Under the pieces are notes generated by a model. It did not search any database. It had not been told where the DNA came from and was given only the letters and a program-made list of their open reading frames with translations. From Ignavibacteria bacterium GWF2_33_9 (GTDB taxonomy: Bacteria; Bacteroidota; Ignavibacteria; Kapaibacteriales; UBA2268): a DNA stretch of 35,610 bases. A program made the translations under genes and the position numbers. Positions 8,701-17,240 of the stretch are shown piece by piece. The stretch is taken from the NCBI GenBank assembly GCA_001804565.1, contig MHAC01000055.1, forward strand, positions 8,909 through 44,518, read 5' to 3'. Positions within the stretch are counted from its first letter, which is position 1; every line of letters begins with the position of its first letter.

Positions 8701-9493
8701 AGTCTGTGGAATTTTACCATCTGAAAAGATAAACTCATTTTATTTGTATCATTTTCTATCAACTCAACTAGATAACTTTTTAAATCTTAGAAGTGGTGTT
8801 GCTCGTCTTAATATTTCACAAGACATAATTAAGTCTTTCAAAATCCCACTTCCACCAAAACTCATTCAAGAAAAGATAATCAAGGAAATTTCAGCTGTTG
8901 AGCAGAGAGAGAAAGCAGGAAGAGAGAAAACGGAGAAACTAAAAAAACAAATTGACGAACTTTTTGCTTCTGAAAATTTAAAAGGTGCAACCAAAAAACT
9001 TGAAGAAGTTTGTGAAATGAAAGCAGGTAAGTTCAAATCACCTTCTAACATTTTACCAAACAATGTCGAAGAACTTTATCCTTGCTACGGTGGCAACGGT
9101 TTCAGGGGCTACACCAAAACATTCACTCATATTGGCAAATATCCATTGGTTGGCAGACAAGGTGCTTTATGTGGCAATGTTCATTTAGTTGACGGACAAT
9201 TTCACGCTACAGAACACGCCTTAGTCGTGACTGCTTTGAAAGATATTAATGTTGATTGGCTTTACTACTTGCTAAAAAGTATGAACCTTAACAAATATGC
9301 GACAGGGACAGCACAACCAGGACTTTCAGTAAAGAACATAAATCCTTTGCCAGTAAAAGTTCCGACACTCAAAGACCAAGAAAAACTGATTGACAAAATC
9401 AAGAAACTTGAAACAGAAATCAAAGCCATAGAAGCGGACTTAGCCAACATAGACAACGAGAAAGAACAGATATTGAAAAAACATTTAGAATGA
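5726..9493 (+). CDS. Single-chain type IIG/IIB-like restriction-modification-specificity enzyme
   Basis: About 1255 residues combining all RM functions. An N-terminal PD-(D/E)xK nuclease domain resembling the HsdR N-terminus shows LDILIT (D106) and MIECK (E121, K123). An HsdM-like N6-adenine methyltransferase follows, with DYAAGSGHFL near residue 442 and NPPYSV at 559. Two HsdS-like target-recognition modules follow at about 898-1052 (GSGGTP, MYGATTGQVGI) and 1090-1235 (YPCYGGNGFRGY), each ending in a coiled coil. No helicase domain is present, so this is not HsdR. Nuclease-MTase-TRD-TRD in one chain of about 1250 residues is the layout of the AloI/CjeI type IIB enzymes, which recognise a bipartite site. 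I chose ATG 5726; a GTG at 5681 in the same frame lies only 8 bases after the direct repeat and is less likely. The gene uses far more GAC/AAC codons than its neighbours, suggesting transfer. Confidence 0.88.
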   Translation: MKLKKTEIKELITLLGFKQQDGEKDIYYKTYKKHKDYILKVNFEKENIEYGTKIKLGDLTTSNFENSENFVVLECVDRVLEKGYPPDRLSLEHKWPMGRKEKGKLDILITDKEDKAYLMIECKTWGGEYENEKKKMQRDGGQLFSYFQQDKAAQYLCLYASRLNKGAIEYVNDIVQVDEQWATLSNQKEIFDHWNKNYKDNGIFEDWANAYDVEIKALTRGRLKELTEEDSGRIFNQFAEILRHNVVSDKPNAFNKIFNLFLCKIVDEDRKPDEELKFQWLETDNDEDLQKRLSDLYKQGMKEYLTKDVTDYNDKEVEDKLYALDAAVRDQIREMFTKVRLHKNNEFAFKEVFDEKSFRENAIVVREVVELLQPYQIRYGHKQQFLGDFFELLLSTGIKQEAGQFFTPVPVAKFIISSLPIRELIEKKIQNDETNFLPYIIDYAAGSGHFLTEAMDEVQNIIESIDPSKQKPSVNSKLKSWKESSFDWAYDYVYGVEADYRLVKTAKVSCFLNGDGLANVIHADGLDHFQKSIDYKGKLKEVSADDTKDNGQFDILVANPPYSVSAFKNTLKNGDESFELFNRLTDDSSEIECLFIERTKQLLKVGGWAGVILPSSILSNSGIYTDAREIILKYFDLKAITEFGSNTFMATGTNTVTLFLERKPNNDWKKIENAIKNFFDKPKEATVNGIEKAFSKYVSTVFEGLELADYISLVSKKPNENIQKQELYNDYKTWFASLTEVKQLKEKKAFKDKTKAEQQAELDKLFYEKVFAKEQDKMLYYFLVYPQQTVLIKVGEKQAEKDFIGYEFSSRRGHEGIKMYRDENGKSTTKLYDEENPLNSEKANSYVYRSFLGKKFIIEKPLAENISKIDTLDLIDFTKLAFEKSVSLNAKKKVQLKSKWELIPIGKICETGSGGTPLTTNQEYYRNGTIPWVNSGEVRNGIIYDTENKITKIGLENSSAKLFPKNTVLVAMYGATTGQVGILGIEASTNQAVCGILPSEKINSFYLYHFLSTQLDNFLNLRSGVARLNISQDIIKSFKIPLPPKLIQEKIIKEISAVEQREKAGREKTEKLKKQIDELFASENLKGATKKLEEVCEMKAGKFKSPSNILPNNVEELYPCYGGNGFRGYTKTFTHIGKYPLVGRQGALCGNVHLVDGQFHATEHALVVTALKDINVDWLYYLLKSMNLNKYATGTAQPGLSVKNINPLPVKVPTLKDQEKLIDKIKKLETEIKAIEADLANIDNEKEQILKKHLE

Positions 9494-9703
9494 CACAAGC
9501 CCTCGCTTCACAGCCACACACATTAACATACCTCAACCTTTATAGTTCTTTAAAAATGCAGTCACATATGATAGAATTATATAAGAAATGAACACTCTTG
9601 CGTGTTCCAAACAAAAATCAGGGCAATTCATAAATAGCACTTACGAATGCACATTCCTCAATTTCCTTCAGGTGTTTATCTTATTCAAAGTTGAAAAAAA
9701 TGC

Positions 9704-9739
9704 AGAGGCAGGGTTACCCTTTTTGGTTACCCTGTCTCT
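9704..9739. repeat. Palindromic element between convergent genes
   Basis: Arms AGAGGCAGGGTTA (9704-9716) and TTACCCTGTCTCT (9727-9739) pair with two mismatches around a 10-base loop; GGTTACCC occurs twice. It lies between the convergent RM and Oar-like genes and could serve as a bidirectional terminator or be a dispersed palindromic repeat. The rest of 9494-9771 shows nothing recognisable. Confidence 0.5.
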
Positions 9740-9771
9740 ACGAATTTACATTTTTAGATGCGATATTCAAT

Positions 9772-12609
9772 TTAGAAAGGACGGATATAATAAGTAAGAG
9801 TTAATAATCCGTATCTTTTGAGAGCGAGCGTATTAATATCTTCGAAATAAGAATCTGTAACATTACGGGAAATACTCTTTGTTTGGTCGAAAATATCAAA
9901 AACCTGGAATTTCAAATCGAAATTATTTTTATATAAAGCACGATTACCCAAGCCAAAGTTCGTGATGAACAAATCCTGATTATATCCATCGGAATAACCG
10001 GTTGTATAAAGATAATTGAAGTCAAGATTAACGAAAAATCCTGCAAAGAGAGTCAAATTGAATCTCGCAAAGGATGTTAAACTGTAGTAAGTGGAATTCA
10101 GTGCTTGCTGAACGGTATTGGATACATCGTTGATAGTTCCGCTAATTCCAATAGAAAAGTCCAAATTTTCCGAAATATTACTATTCAAATCCAAACCGCT
10201 TGTGTAAGCATAATTTTCAGTAGTATTTTCCATATGATTTACCAAACCGGGAGTTTCAGTATAAGTGAATCCAAGATTTGTGTTCAAAGTACTTTTGATG
10301 AAATCAAGAGGCATACTGAAAGTGGAATAAGTACGGCTTGTAAGTTGTCTTCCGAAGTTACCCGGGATGATAATTTGAGCCCCTTTCATCACTTCATAAC
10401 CATTAATGGTCATTGGACCTTGTGCAATAAAAGTTTGATTGGAAATATAATTATCGGTATAAGATAAATAAGTCATCAAGAAGAATGAATTTCTATTATC
10501 ATTAAAAATTGTGAATAATCGGGAAAACAAAGTATAAGAAAGTTGTTGCTCCAACTCAGGATTACCCGTTGTAATCTGCAATGGATTGGAATTATCCACA
10601 ACAGAACTCAACTGCGAAATTGACGGTATTTGAGTGCTGGTGTAAAAGTGCATTCTCAAGTCGGTAGCTTTGCTGAATTTATAGCTCATTCTCACATAAG
10701 GCAGGAAATTATTATAATCTCTATTAATCAGCAAAGGATTTATATCAGTTTTATCATTTTCAAAATTAGTGAACTGATAATTCAATGTAGTATTAAGTTC
10801 GAATTTTCCAATGTCCAATCTGTACCCTAAACCAACTTTTTGATTAATTGTCTTTGAAACAGCAAAATTGGTAAGTGCAGAATCAATTTTATCGTATAAT
10901 CCGGTTAATTCATTGTAAGAAAAGAGAGAACGATCTTCATTGTCCCTGCTGTATTCGGCATAATAAGAAAGAGATAATTGCGACATATCTCCCAAAGGCT
11001 CAGTGAACATTGCCCTTCCGGAATGTGAATACCCGTGAGTTAAATTATTATTCAATTGCTGAACTGAATCATAAAGCACATATTGGTTGAAATAATCTGA
11101 AGTGAGCGAATTTAAATAAGTATCTCCGGAATTATCATTGAAAGCATTATTGTATTCAAAAGAAAAAGTTCTGCCTTTTTCTGCAAACTTATGTCTATAA
11201 AGCACTTCGTTAGAAATATTATATCCGGAATAATCTGAATTTGTTTTGGAATTTGCACTATTCAAACTATCAGTTGTCATATCTATTAATGTCTGACCTA
11301 AATTAGTCCCAGTCTGATTATAAATATAATCGGTAGATTGGATATTAGCCCTTGGACGGATTATGAAAGAATTGCTCGAATCCAAATCCCAAGTGATTTT
11401 TCCATTAATTCTTTGATTTAAGTTATGAGTTAAATTATCGCTGATTTGTCTGTAAAAGAAGTTTGTATCACCTTCAATATAATACTGTCTGTTCAAATCT
11501 TCCTGATTATTATTATCAGTATAATTCACAAAATAACTACCTGTAATTTCGAATTTTTCACCCCATTTATCAGAATAATTTATTCCTGTTGCATGAGTAG
11601 TAGTGAGGCCGCCTAAATTACCTACGAAGAAACTGCCGAATGAAGACCATGGACCATGCGAAGGTCTTTGCACAAAAGTTGAACTTGTTGAACTAATTCT
11701 TTGGAACATGCTTCTTCTGCCTGCACTCATTCTTCCACCGGAACCGAAAAGTCCGATAATATCCTGAAAATTGAAATTCTGCTGATTAATATTATTCGAC
11801 ATTCCAAGAATTGAAAGTCGCATATCTCCTTTCATCATAGTGTAAGATCCGCCTGCTGTATATTTATCTTGATAACCATAACCACCGTAAATTTTGCCAT
11901 ATCCTAAAGTTCCGCCTTTTGTGAGTAAATTCATGGCTTTGTAACGAGTACCATCGTCAAATCCTGAAAATTCGGCCTGGTCACTCATTTTGTCGAAAAT
12001 TTGAACTTTATCAATAACTTCCGCAGGAATATTACGCATAGCCATCATCGGGTCATCTCCGAAATACTGGCGACCATTCACCAGCACTTCCTTCACGTCT
12101 TCACCATGTGCTTTAATGTTGCCGGAGCTTTCCACCTGAACACCGGGAATTTTCTTAACGAGTTCTTCAGTAACTGCATTTGGTTGAGTTTTGATAGCTC
12201 CGGAATTGAATTCTGTGGTATCGCCCTTGATTTCTGCTCGTATCATATTATCAACAACTTCCACTGATTTCATCTTTACCGCATCCGGTTCGATTTCAAT
12301 AGTACCTAATTCAATAATTTCACTGCCTGCAGGCATAATATTCTTGTAAATCGTGATATATCCTACAAAAGTGATTTTGAGATTATATCCTCCCATCGGG
12401 AGATTTTCAATTTTGAACTTACCATCTTTGTCTGTGTATTCACCACGAATCAAAGTTGTATCACGTTTGGACTGTACACTTATGGAAGCACTTTTCAAAG
12501 GTTTATTTGTTGATTTATCAATAACTTTACCTGTTACGGTGAAATCCTTGGCAAAAGAAAAACTTGCACTAAAAACAAGCATTAATAAAAGGATTAGTAT
12601 TCTTTTCAT
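9772..12609 (-). CDS. Oar-like outer-membrane beta-barrel protein (TonB receptor superfamily)
   Basis: A 945-residue protein with a signal peptide (about 1-20, ending FSFAKD), a carboxypeptidase-regulatory-like domain (about 22-95; VTGKVIDKSTNKPLKSASI and a GKFKIENLPMGGYNLKI segment), and a plug-like domain at about 120-235 (EELVKKIPGVQVESSGNIK, EVLVNGRQYFGDDP, then an IPAEVIDKVQIFDK segment). The remainder is barrel strands rich in Asn, Tyr, Phe and Thr, and the last residues are LLTLTYYIRPF. This matches the 'outer membrane beta-barrel protein' family of Bacteroidota, which resembles TonB receptors and whose substrates are mostly unknown. A glycine/serine/arginine-rich loop lies near residues 288-325 (FGSGGRMSAGRRSMFQRISS). 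It is divergent from the NhaD-like gene, with a 137-base shared intergenic region. Confidence 0.88.
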   Translation of the reverse strand: MKRILILLLMLVFSASFSFAKDFTVTGKVIDKSTNKPLKSASISVQSKRDTTLIRGEYTDKDGKFKIENLPMGGYNLKITFVGYITIYKNIMPAGSEIIELGTIEIEPDAVKMKSVEVVDNMIRAEIKGDTTEFNSGAIKTQPNAVTEELVKKIPGVQVESSGNIKAHGEDVKEVLVNGRQYFGDDPMMAMRNIPAEVIDKVQIFDKMSDQAEFSGFDDGTRYKAMNLLTKGGTLGYGKIYGGYGYQDKYTAGGSYTMMKGDMRLSILGMSNNINQQNFNFQDIIGLFGSGGRMSAGRRSMFQRISSTSSTFVQRPSHGPWSSFGSFFVGNLGGLTTTHATGINYSDKWGEKFEITGSYFVNYTDNNNQEDLNRQYYIEGDTNFFYRQISDNLTHNLNQRINGKITWDLDSSNSFIIRPRANIQSTDYIYNQTGTNLGQTLIDMTTDSLNSANSKTNSDYSGYNISNEVLYRHKFAEKGRTFSFEYNNAFNDNSGDTYLNSLTSDYFNQYVLYDSVQQLNNNLTHGYSHSGRAMFTEPLGDMSQLSLSYYAEYSRDNEDRSLFSYNELTGLYDKIDSALTNFAVSKTINQKVGLGYRLDIGKFELNTTLNYQFTNFENDKTDINPLLINRDYNNFLPYVRMSYKFSKATDLRMHFYTSTQIPSISQLSSVVDNSNPLQITTGNPELEQQLSYTLFSRLFTIFNDNRNSFFLMTYLSYTDNYISNQTFIAQGPMTINGYEVMKGAQIIIPGNFGRQLTSRTYSTFSMPLDFIKSTLNTNLGFTYTETPGLVNHMENTTENYAYTSGLDLNSNISENLDFSIGISGTINDVSNTVQQALNSTYYSLTSFARFNLTLFAGFFVNLDFNYLYTTGYSDGYNQDLFITNFGLGNRALYKNNFDLKFQVFDIFDQTKSISRNVTDSYFEDINTLALKRYGLLTLTYYIRPF

Positions 12610-12746
12610 ATTTAAATTTATTTGACGTGTTTAAAATTCCACAATTAGACGTTAAAATGGATTTCAAAGTTTAATCAAATTTCAAACGATTTGTTCGTCT
12701 TATTATAAATCAATTTAGTAAATAATATTAATTAAGAACTTAAGAA

Positions 12747-14060
12747 ATGGAAAATTTGGTTAATATACCCCTTTGGGCGGGGATTCCTTTTGTGCTTATG
12801 CTTGCTTCGATTGCAGTCTTACCTCTTGCCGCTCACGAATTTTGGGAACATAATAAAAACAAACTAATTATATCTTTGGTACTTGGTATTCCAACAGCTA
12901 TCTGGTTAATTGCCGGCGGCTTGATACACGAATTGGAACATTCCATTCTATTCGATTATGTGCCATTTGTGATATTGCTTGGTGCACTTTTTGTTATTAC
13001 CGGAGGAATTTTTGTCGATGGAGATATAGAAGCAACTCCAAGGAATAATGTGATTTTACTGGCGATTGGAGGTGTTCTTGCATCATTCATGGGAACCACC
13101 GGTGCTGCAATGCTTTTGATACGTCCATTGCTGAAAATAAATTTTGAACGAGAAAACAAAGTGCACTCAGTTCTGTTTTTTATTGCAATAGTTGCAAATG
13201 CAGGCGGACTTCTCACTCCAATTGGCGATCCACCGCTTTTTATGCTTTATTTGCGTGGTGTTCCTTTCGATTGGTTTTTCCATCTTTTACCGGAATGGTT
13301 ATTCACAAATTTGGTTCTTCTCATAATTTACTATATATACGATACTTTGCAATATCACAAAGAACCGCCAGTGTTAATTGAATTTGACAAAGCAAATATA
13401 ACTCCTTTGAGTATTAAAGGTAATCTGAATTTTCTCTGGTTAATTGGTGTTGTGCTCTCAGTAGCATTTATTAATAAAAATATGATACCTGAACTTGGTG
13501 CAAATAAAATATATGAATTTTCACGTGAAATTGTAATCTTATTAATGGTTACATTTTCTTTGATTTTCACTAAAAAATCTATACATATATCAAATAAATT
13601 TACCTGGGAACCAATTAAAGAAGTTGCGTACTTATTCTTGGGAATATTCATCACAATGGTTCCAGTATTGCTTTATCTTGAAGAAAATGCAGCTCAATTA
13701 GGAGTGAATCATCCGGTTCAATTTTATTATGCATCCGGTTTCCTGAGTTCATTCCTCGATAATACTCCGACAGCTGTAACATTTTATTCGCTTGGCGTTG
13801 GTTTAGTACACAAAATGCCTCAATTATTCGAAGGATTACCGCTAATTGCAGGTGTGCCGGAACATTTGCTGGCAGCAATTTCAACTGCTTCAGTTATTTT
13901 TGGTGCAATGACTTATATTGGAAATGGGCCGAATTTCATGGTAAAATCTATTGCTGAAGAACAAAAAATCAATATGCCGCATTTTTTCCAGTATATGTAT
14001 AAGTTTTCTTTGATTGTTCTGCTCCCGATTTATATTATAATTCAACTTCTTTTCATATAG
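12747..14060 (+). CDS. NhaD-type sodium:proton antiporter (ion transporter superfamily)
   Basis: A 437-residue polytopic inner-membrane protein with about 11-12 hydrophobic segments. Two half-repeat signatures of the ArsB/NhaD ion-transporter superfamily are visible: NAGGLLTPIGDPPLFMLYLR near residues 151-170 and SSFLDNTPTAVTFYSLG near 333-349. Bacteroidota homologues are usually annotated as sodium:proton antiporter; a citrate- or arsenite-type anion exchanger cannot be excluded from sequence alone. Some 8 bases after its stop purK starts, so the two are probably cotranscribed, though no functional link is evident. Confidence 0.82.
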   Translation: MENLVNIPLWAGIPFVLMLASIAVLPLAAHEFWEHNKNKLIISLVLGIPTAIWLIAGGLIHELEHSILFDYVPFVILLGALFVITGGIFVDGDIEATPRNNVILLAIGGVLASFMGTTGAAMLLIRPLLKINFERENKVHSVLFFIAIVANAGGLLTPIGDPPLFMLYLRGVPFDWFFHLLPEWLFTNLVLLIIYYIYDTLQYHKEPPVLIEFDKANITPLSIKGNLNFLWLIGVVLSVAFINKNMIPELGANKIYEFSREIVILLMVTFSLIFTKKSIHISNKFTWEPIKEVAYLFLGIFITMVPVLLYLEENAAQLGVNHPVQFYYASGFLSSFLDNTPTAVTFYSLGVGLVHKMPQLFEGLPLIAGVPEHLLAAISTASVIFGAMTYIGNGPNFMVKSIAEEQKINMPHFFQYMYKFSLIVLLPIYIIIQLLFI

Positions 14061-14068
14061 GTGATTTA

Positions 14069-15211
14069 ATGCAATATCCAATTACACTCGGAGTTTTAGG
14101 TGGTGGTCAATTAGCGAAAATGCTTGCTTCCGAAGCATATCGTATGGGTATGAATATATCAATAATTGAAAATGGATATAATTCCCCGGCAGGTGAAATG
14201 ACCAAATCGGACTTTGGACTCGGCTGGAATAATCGTGAAGAATTGGATAAATTCATTGATTCAGCAGACTTAATTACTTTGGAAAATGAATTTATAGACC
14301 CTGATATATTGGAATATATTGAACAATCTAAACCTGTTTTTCCATCAGCAAAAACATTAAGGCAAATTCAAGATAAATTTATTCAGAAAACTGTCTTCAG
14401 CTCTGCTGGTGTAGCAGTTCCCGAATTCGAGAAATTAGACACTTTGGAAGATACATTTCTTTTTGGTGAAAAACATGGTTTTCCTTATGTAATCAAATCC
14501 CGCAAAATGGGATATGACGGATACGGCAATGCAACAATATATAATAATGATGATGCAAAAGAAGCATGGGATAAATTTAAAGCAACTTCTAACCGCAGCG
14601 ACCTTTATGCAGAAGAATTTGTAGATTTCACAACAGAACTTGCAGTTATGATTGCACGAAATCAATCCGGTGAAGTGGAAGTATATCCCGTTGTGGAAAC
14701 GATACAGAGAAATCATATATGCAATGAAGTAATTGCTCCTGCTAGAATTCCTGAAAGTGCCAAAGAACAAGCAATTCAATTTGCTAAAAAATGTGTTGAA
14801 ACAATTGACGGAATCGGAATTTTCGGTATTGAATTTTTCCTAACAAATGATAATCAGATTTTAGTGAATGAAATTGCCCCTCGTCCGCATAATACAGGTC
14901 ACTACACAATCGAAGCATGCGAAACATCGCAATATGAAAATGCTATTCGTGCAGTTGCGAACTTACCATTAGGCAGTTCAAAAATGATTCGACCAGGAGC
15001 AGCAATGGTAAATCTGCTGGGAACACGCTCCGGTTCTTCAGCTCCAAGTGAAGTAAATGAGCTTTTTGCAATGCGGAATGTGAGTTTGCACCTCTATCAT
15101 AAAAAGGATTGCAGAGTCGGAAGAAAAATGGGACATATCACTGTATTAGGTGATTCCCCTGATGAAGCATACTCCAGGGCAATGGAAGCATTCGGAAAAT
15201 TCCAATTCTAA
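14069..15211 (+). CDS. purK: N5-carboxyaminoimidazole ribonucleotide synthase (PurK)
   Basis: A 380-residue ATP-grasp enzyme of de novo purine synthesis; PurK uses ATP and bicarbonate to carboxylate AIR to N5-CAIR. Visible: the N-terminal dinucleotide-like loop GVLGGGQLAKMLASEAYRMG (about residues 8-27), the ATP-grasp core with GFPYVIKSRKMGYDGYGN (about 136-153) and YAEEFVDFTTELAVM, and the C-terminal NEIAPRPHNTGHYTIEACE (about 268-286), a strong PurK signature. PurE, its usual partner, is not in the window, but purN lies 0.7 kb away on the other strand. A 7-base hairpin (15211-15230) overlaps the stop codon but has no T-run. Confidence 0.96.
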   Translation: MQYPITLGVLGGGQLAKMLASEAYRMGMNISIIENGYNSPAGEMTKSDFGLGWNNREELDKFIDSADLITLENEFIDPDILEYIEQSKPVFPSAKTLRQIQDKFIQKTVFSSAGVAVPEFEKLDTLEDTFLFGEKHGFPYVIKSRKMGYDGYGNATIYNNDDAKEAWDKFKATSNRSDLYAEEFVDFTTELAVMIARNQSGEVEVYPVVETIQRNHICNEVIAPARIPESAKEQAIQFAKKCVETIDGIGIFGIEFFLTNDNQILVNEIAPRPHNTGHYTIEACETSQYENAIRAVANLPLGSSKMIRPGAAMVNLLGTRSGSSAPSEVNELFAMRNVSLHLYHKKDCRVGRKMGHITVLGDSPDEAYSRAMEAFGKFQF

Positions 15212-15305
15212 ATTATCTTTGTTGATAATTAAGTGGAAAACTGAATAAATATCGTAGAAAAGCAAGTGAATTATATCAGGAAAACTATTAATATTTGTGG
15301 AAATC

Positions 15306-15752
15306 TTAATCCCATTTTTGAATTTCTATAATATTTCCTTCAGGGTCAGCAACATAAGTAAATGTAAGTATGCCGACTCCTTCCACTTCATGACTGACTA
15401 TTTCTCCAACTTCCCTACCGCCATTTTGCAGGACTTTTTCAACAAGAGAATTAACATCATCAGTCAAGAAAGCAATATGCCGTAAGCCTTTTTTATTAGC
15501 TGTCATAAATGGTTCTGGTGTGGTCGAATTATATGTATAAATTTCTAATGTTGGACCATTAATATCAGAACCCGGCAAACGCAAGTGGCATCCATGCAAA
15601 TGCGCATCAGCAATACCAACACCTTCAGAAATCCATTCACCCGTTATATCCCTTTCGGGGGGAACAAATTTGCAGTCGAAAACATTGATATAAAATTGAG
15701 CGATTTTCTTCCAATCCACTGCTATTATATTTGTGTGAACGTATTTAATCAT
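15306..15752 (-). CDS. VOC-superfamily (glyoxalase/bleomycin-resistance fold) protein
   Basis: A 148-residue single-domain vicinal-oxygen-chelate protein. The expected metal ligands are visible: His6 in MIKYVHTNI, a His near residue 91 in KGLRHIAFLTDDV, and Glu near 143 in DPEGNIIEIQKWD. The two beta-alpha-beta-beta-beta units fit this length. Family members include lactoylglutathione lyases, epimerases and dioxygenases, and the substrate here is not evident. No operon partner is obvious: purN is upstream on the same strand but 189 bases away, and that gap shows no recognisable element. Confidence 0.82.
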   Translation of the reverse strand: MIKYVHTNIIAVDWKKIAQFYINVFDCKFVPPERDITGEWISEGVGIADAHLHGCHLRLPGSDINGPTLEIYTYNSTTPEPFMTANKKGLRHIAFLTDDVNSLVEKVLQNGGREVGEIVSHEVEGVGILTFTYVADPEGNIIEIQKWD

Positions 15753-15941
15753 TTTGTTTTAATAATTTAATTGTTAATTTTTCATTGTTTACAAAAATGT
15801 GGAAAATACTGAAATTTCAGTTGATAATCCAGTTAAGTCAACGTTGAAAATATGTATTTGTTGTGTATAATTAAATTATATTAGTCGAAAACTATATGGA
15901 AAAAAGATGGAAAAGTGAATTTCCAAAGTGGATAATTCACC

Positions 15942-16544
15942 TTAGTCCAGGGTAATCTTACCTTCAATAATTAACTGAATAGTTTCCGCATATATTTTAT
16001 GCTCTTCTGCGAGTACTCTTTCCGCAAGTGATTCAGGTGTATCGTCAGGCATAACCGGGATTTTTCTTTGGAGCAGAATTTTTCCATTATCGTAGATCTC
16101 ATCAACAATATGCACAGTCGGTCCGGATTCAGTTTCGCCTGCAGCTATCACAGCATTATGTACATTCATTCCAAACATACCTTTTCCCCCGAATTTTGGA
16201 AGTAAGGCAGGATGAATATTCAAAATCCTGTTACGATAAGCCTTTATAATTTCCAAAGGAATCATTTTCATATATCCAGCCAAAATAATTAAATCAACAG
16301 AATATAATTTTAATGTTTTGAGAATTTCATTAATGTAGTCAGATTCATTTTCAAATAATTTTTGGCTGATATGAATTCCGGGAATGCCTTCATTTATCGC
16401 TCTCTGGAGCGCCATTGAGTCGGAATTATTCGAGATTATGCACACTACTTCTGCAGCTAAATTGCCGCTTTTTGATGCTTCAATAATTGATTGCATATTG
16501 GAACCACCATGTGAAGCAAATACTGCAAGTTTCAATTTATTCAT
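15942..16544 (-). CDS. purN: Phosphoribosylglycinamide formyltransferase (PurN)
   Basis: A 200-residue folate-dependent GAR transformylase acting in the third step of purine synthesis. Visible: the phosphate-binding loop ASHGGSNMQSI (residues 10-20), the catalytic motif RILNIHPALLPKFGG with Asn109 and His111, and Asp148 in GPTVHIVDEIYDNG, matching the Asn/His/Asp triad of E. coli PurN. Length is normal for this family. The gene is divergent from maf with a 95-base intergenic region. With purK nearby, purine genes appear dispersed rather than in one operon. Confidence 0.96.
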   Translation of the reverse strand: MNKLKLAVFASHGGSNMQSIIEASKSGNLAAEVVCIISNNSDSMALQRAINEGIPGIHISQKLFENESDYINEILKTLKLYSVDLIILAGYMKMIPLEIIKAYRNRILNIHPALLPKFGGKGMFGMNVHNAVIAAGETESGPTVHIVDEIYDNGKILLQRKIPVMPDDTPESLAERVLAEEHKIYAETIQLIIEGKITLD

Positions 16545-16564
16545 AATTTTGTATTCCGATAATT

Positions 16565-16572
16565 TATATTTG
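16565..16572 (+). promoter_or_regulatory. Candidate -7 box for maf
   Basis: TATATTTG fits TAnnTTTG and lies 67 bases upstream of the maf ATG, inside the purN/maf divergent region. No clear -33 element was found. Confidence 0.35.
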
Positions 16573-16639
16573 TCAATTTTACTAAAAGCTAAATTAATAT
16601 TTTTTACAATATATTTTACTCAAAAAAGATAATTAATCA

Positions 16640-17239
16640 ATGGAAAAAAACATAAACTTATTGAATATAAACAAGGAATTAGTTCTTGCTTCTGCTTCTC
16701 CAAGAAGACAAAAGCTGCTTAAACTTTTTGGAGTGGACTTCAAAATTTCACCTGCAGAAATTGATGAGGATAATTTTTCATCAACTTTACCAAACGAAAT
16801 TGTAATGGAATTATCTTCAAAAAAAGCATTAGCAGTTGCCGAAAAATTTGATGATGCAATTATTATAGGTTCAGACACGATAGTATGGCTGGATGGAAAA
16901 TTGCTTTCCAAACCTGCTGATGAAGCAGATGCTTTCCGAATCTTATCTGAATTAAGCGGACGCACACATAAAGTATTCACCGGAATTACAGTATTGGATT
17001 CAAAAAGTGCGAAGATCTTAAATGATTTTACAGAGACTGAAGTAACTTTTCGTGAAATATCGGATGAAGAAAAGCTCGCATATATTGCAACAGGTTCACC
17101 AATGGATAAAGCCGGAGCATACGGTATTCAGGATGATTTCGGAGCAGTTTTTGTAAAAAAAATAACCGGCTGTTACTATAATATAGTTGGACTGCCGGTT
17201 TCTCAGCTTTATGATTTATTAAAAGAAATTATAAGTTAA
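16640..17239 (+). CDS. maf: Maf-family nucleoside triphosphate pyrophosphatase
   Basis: A 199-residue Maf/HAM1-fold enzyme. The signature LASASPRRQKLLKLFGVDF lies at about residues 15-33, followed by IIGSDTIVWLDGKLLSKP (about 74-91), the GRTHKVFTGI strand and the C-terminal YIATGSPMDKAGAYGIQ motif. Maf proteins hydrolyse modified or canonical NTPs (dTTP, UTP, m7GTP, depending on subfamily) and so act in nucleotide-pool cleaning. The subfamily-defining residues were not resolved here. The gene converges on the TlpA-like gene, with a single base between the two stop codons. Confidence 0.94.
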   Translation: MEKNINLLNINKELVLASASPRRQKLLKLFGVDFKISPAEIDEDNFSSTLPNEIVMELSSKKALAVAEKFDDAIIIGSDTIVWLDGKLLSKPADEADAFRILSELSGRTHKVFTGITVLDSKSAKILNDFTETEVTFREISDEEKLAYIATGSPMDKAGAYGIQDDFGAVFVKKITGCYYNIVGLPVSQLYDLLKEIIS

Positions 17240-17240
17240 T

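Noticed and set aside
5726-9493. Type I system with frameshifted or fused HsdR-HsdM-HsdS
   Set aside because: There is no SF2 helicase region, and the frame is continuous with domains in the type IIG/IIB order.
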